Below are positions 4,433 to 5,401 of a DNA stretch of 5,401 nt, piece by piece. The position numbers and the translations under genes are program-made. Location of the stretch: positions 1 to 5,401 of the forward strand of contig NZ_JAQIBB010000131.1 in NCBI RefSeq assembly GCF_027920745.1, written 5' to 3'. The notes below the pieces were generated by a model that saw only the letters and a program-made list of their open reading frames with translations, made no database searches and was not told the origin of the DNA. The first letter of the stretch is position 1; each line of letters opens with the position of its first letter. The DNA comes from Gallibacterium faecale. Lineage in GTDB: Bacteria > Pseudomonadota > Gammaproteobacteria > Enterobacterales > Pasteurellaceae.

Positions 4433-5356
4433 ATGTCAGAAGTTTTCAGTTGCGAACTACTCGATGAGATAAAATTTAACATAAATGAACCTATACAAGT
4501 TCAAGATATAGTTAAATCTCTAGAAGCATTAGAAAAAATAGTAAAGCAATCAACCAAAACTTTTAGTAAATTGGGTAAATCTGATGTTCATGATGTTAAA
4601 CTTTATATTAAAGCAATTGAAAAAGGTTCTTTACGAGAAAAGATTATTATAAAATTAATCTTCAAAACAGAAGAAAATTTAGATAAATTTTTAGAAAACA
4701 CTCATGACTGGGTGGCAAAGCAATGTAAGGAACATCCTGTGAGATCATCATTAGTCGGTTTAGTTATTGGTGGAATGATAGCCTATGGTTTTTATAGCCT
4801 AGGTACTAATTCAGCTAATTCTATTAACATTAGTGGTAATTACAATACGGTAATCACTAATGGTGCTCAACAACTTAATATTCCTATAGAAGAATTTAAA
4901 AAAGCAATAGAAGAAAACAAAAGTAATAAGAAATCCTTATCCAAAAATGCTGTAGAATTTGCTCAGCCCGCCAAAACCCCATCGGGGGATGTGTCTATTG
5001 AATTTGGTTCAGACATTGATTCAAGTAAAAATATTATTATCCCTTCTAAGGTAATTTCCGACATACCAAAAAAGGTTGAGCCAGAGCAACCAATTGAAAA
5101 AGATACTAGAATGGATAATGTTACATTGCATATTAGAGCGTTAGATCGCGACGATTATTCTGGCTGGTCAGGATATATTGAAGGTGTTTTTACTAAGCGT
5201 ATCCCAATAGAAATCCCACATACAATCGCACTTAATGAAATATCCTCTCAAGAGGCAATAAAAGCAAATGTAACGATATTTTATACTCAAAAAGGAAACA
5301 CAATAAACCAAAAAAGAATTGTTATTCGAGAAATTAATCCAAAATTAAAGCAATAA
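4433..5356 (+). CDS. Unrecognised single-pass membrane protein beside cI; candidate lysogeny-expressed accessory gene
   Basis: I do not recognise this 307-residue protein with certainty. Residues 1-100 form a soluble α/β region: an acidic start, a helix VKSLEALEKIVKQSTKTF at 27-44, then VKLYIKAIEKGSLREKIIIKLIF at 55-77. One hydrophobic segment lies at about 105-123 (SLVGLVIGGMIAYGFYSLG). After it comes INISGNYNTVITNGAQQLNI (131-150), a Gly-Asn/Thr-rich strand repeat, then a charged helix at 153-172 and a lysine/proline linker to about 225. A β-rich C-terminal domain (about 228-302) contains ALDRDDYSGWSGYIEG. No signal peptidase site is visible. AAGGT lies 8 bases before the ATG. The gene sits downstream of cI and ends in its own terminator, like λ rex or other genes expressed in lysogens, so superinfection exclusion or defence is a reasonable guess only. 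Its AT-richness resembles its neighbours. Confidence 0.75.
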   Translation: MSEVFSCELLDEIKFNINEPIQVQDIVKSLEALEKIVKQSTKTFSKLGKSDVHDVKLYIKAIEKGSLREKIIIKLIFKTEENLDKFLENTHDWVAKQCKEHPVRSSLVGLVIGGMIAYGFYSLGTNSANSINISGNYNTVITNGAQQLNIPIEEFKKAIEENKSNKKSLSKNAVEFAQPAKTPSGDVSIEFGSDIDSSKNIIIPSKVISDIPKKVEPEQPIEKDTRMDNVTLHIRALDRDDYSGWSGYIEGVFTKRIPIEIPHTIALNEISSQEAIKANVTIFYTQKGNTINQKRIVIREINPKLKQ

Positions 5357-5380
5357 ACCGTCAAATGACGGTTTTTCTTT
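5355..5380 (+). terminator. Intrinsic terminator closing the cI-membrane protein unit
   Basis: AAACCGTC (5355-5362) pairs perfectly with GACGGTTT (5367-5374) around an AAAT loop, followed by TTCTTT. The left arm overlaps the stop codon of the membrane protein gene. It should end the rightward lysogenic transcript. Confidence 0.85.
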
Positions 5381-5401
5381 GCTCAAAATCCAGTTATTAA
5401 G

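Noticed and set aside
1..5401. tRNA genes, attachment sites, integrase or insertion sequences
   Set aside because: None could be recognised; prophage ends must lie outside the window.

Overview
The window is the regulatory and replication half of a lambdoid (λ-like) prophage from an AT-rich gammaproteobacterium. The style of the repressor, the YdaS-type Cro-like protein, the Q antiterminator and the holin would fit Pasteurellaceae or Moraxellaceae. That host guess is inference: I saw neither the 9-base Pasteurellaceae uptake signal nor any host gene.

Layout. The two strands diverge from a repressor/operator region at about 3506-3633. Rightwards (+) lie a CI-like, LexA-type self-cleaving repressor (3634-4374) and an unrecognised single-pass membrane protein (4433-5356), closed by a strong intrinsic terminator (5355-5380). 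Leftwards (-) lie a small YdaS/Cro-like DNA-binding protein (3290-3505), a primase-helicase replication gene broken into three reading frames (3280 down to 905), and about 330 non-coding bases full of AAGTGCAACC-type repeats. A Q-type antiterminator (571-230), a compact late promoter/terminator module (about 107-220) and the first 27 codons of a λ S-like holin (81 to the window edge) follow.

How it works together. CI should hold the lysogen by binding GTTATC-n5-GATAAC operators over the leftward early promoter. On induction the Cro-like protein and replication gene are expressed, then Q. Q should act at a promoter whose 17-base spacer is almost filled by two tandem CGGTCGAC repeats. It would then let polymerase pass the terminator before the holin and lysis genes. 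This reproduces the order Q - pR' - tR' - S of phage λ, including a -10-like hexamer at the expected start site and a holin that begins Met-Lys-Met.

Oddities. The replication gene carries two lesions. One is a roughly 154-nt insert of AACCTTTATG-type direct and inverted repeats placed exactly before the primase Asp-x-Asp motif. The other is a -1 frame change at a run of seven T. It is therefore probably a pseudogene unless recoding or sequencing error is involved. The membrane protein next to cI, in the position of λ rex, is the best candidate for an undescribed accessory function such as superinfection exclusion or defence.
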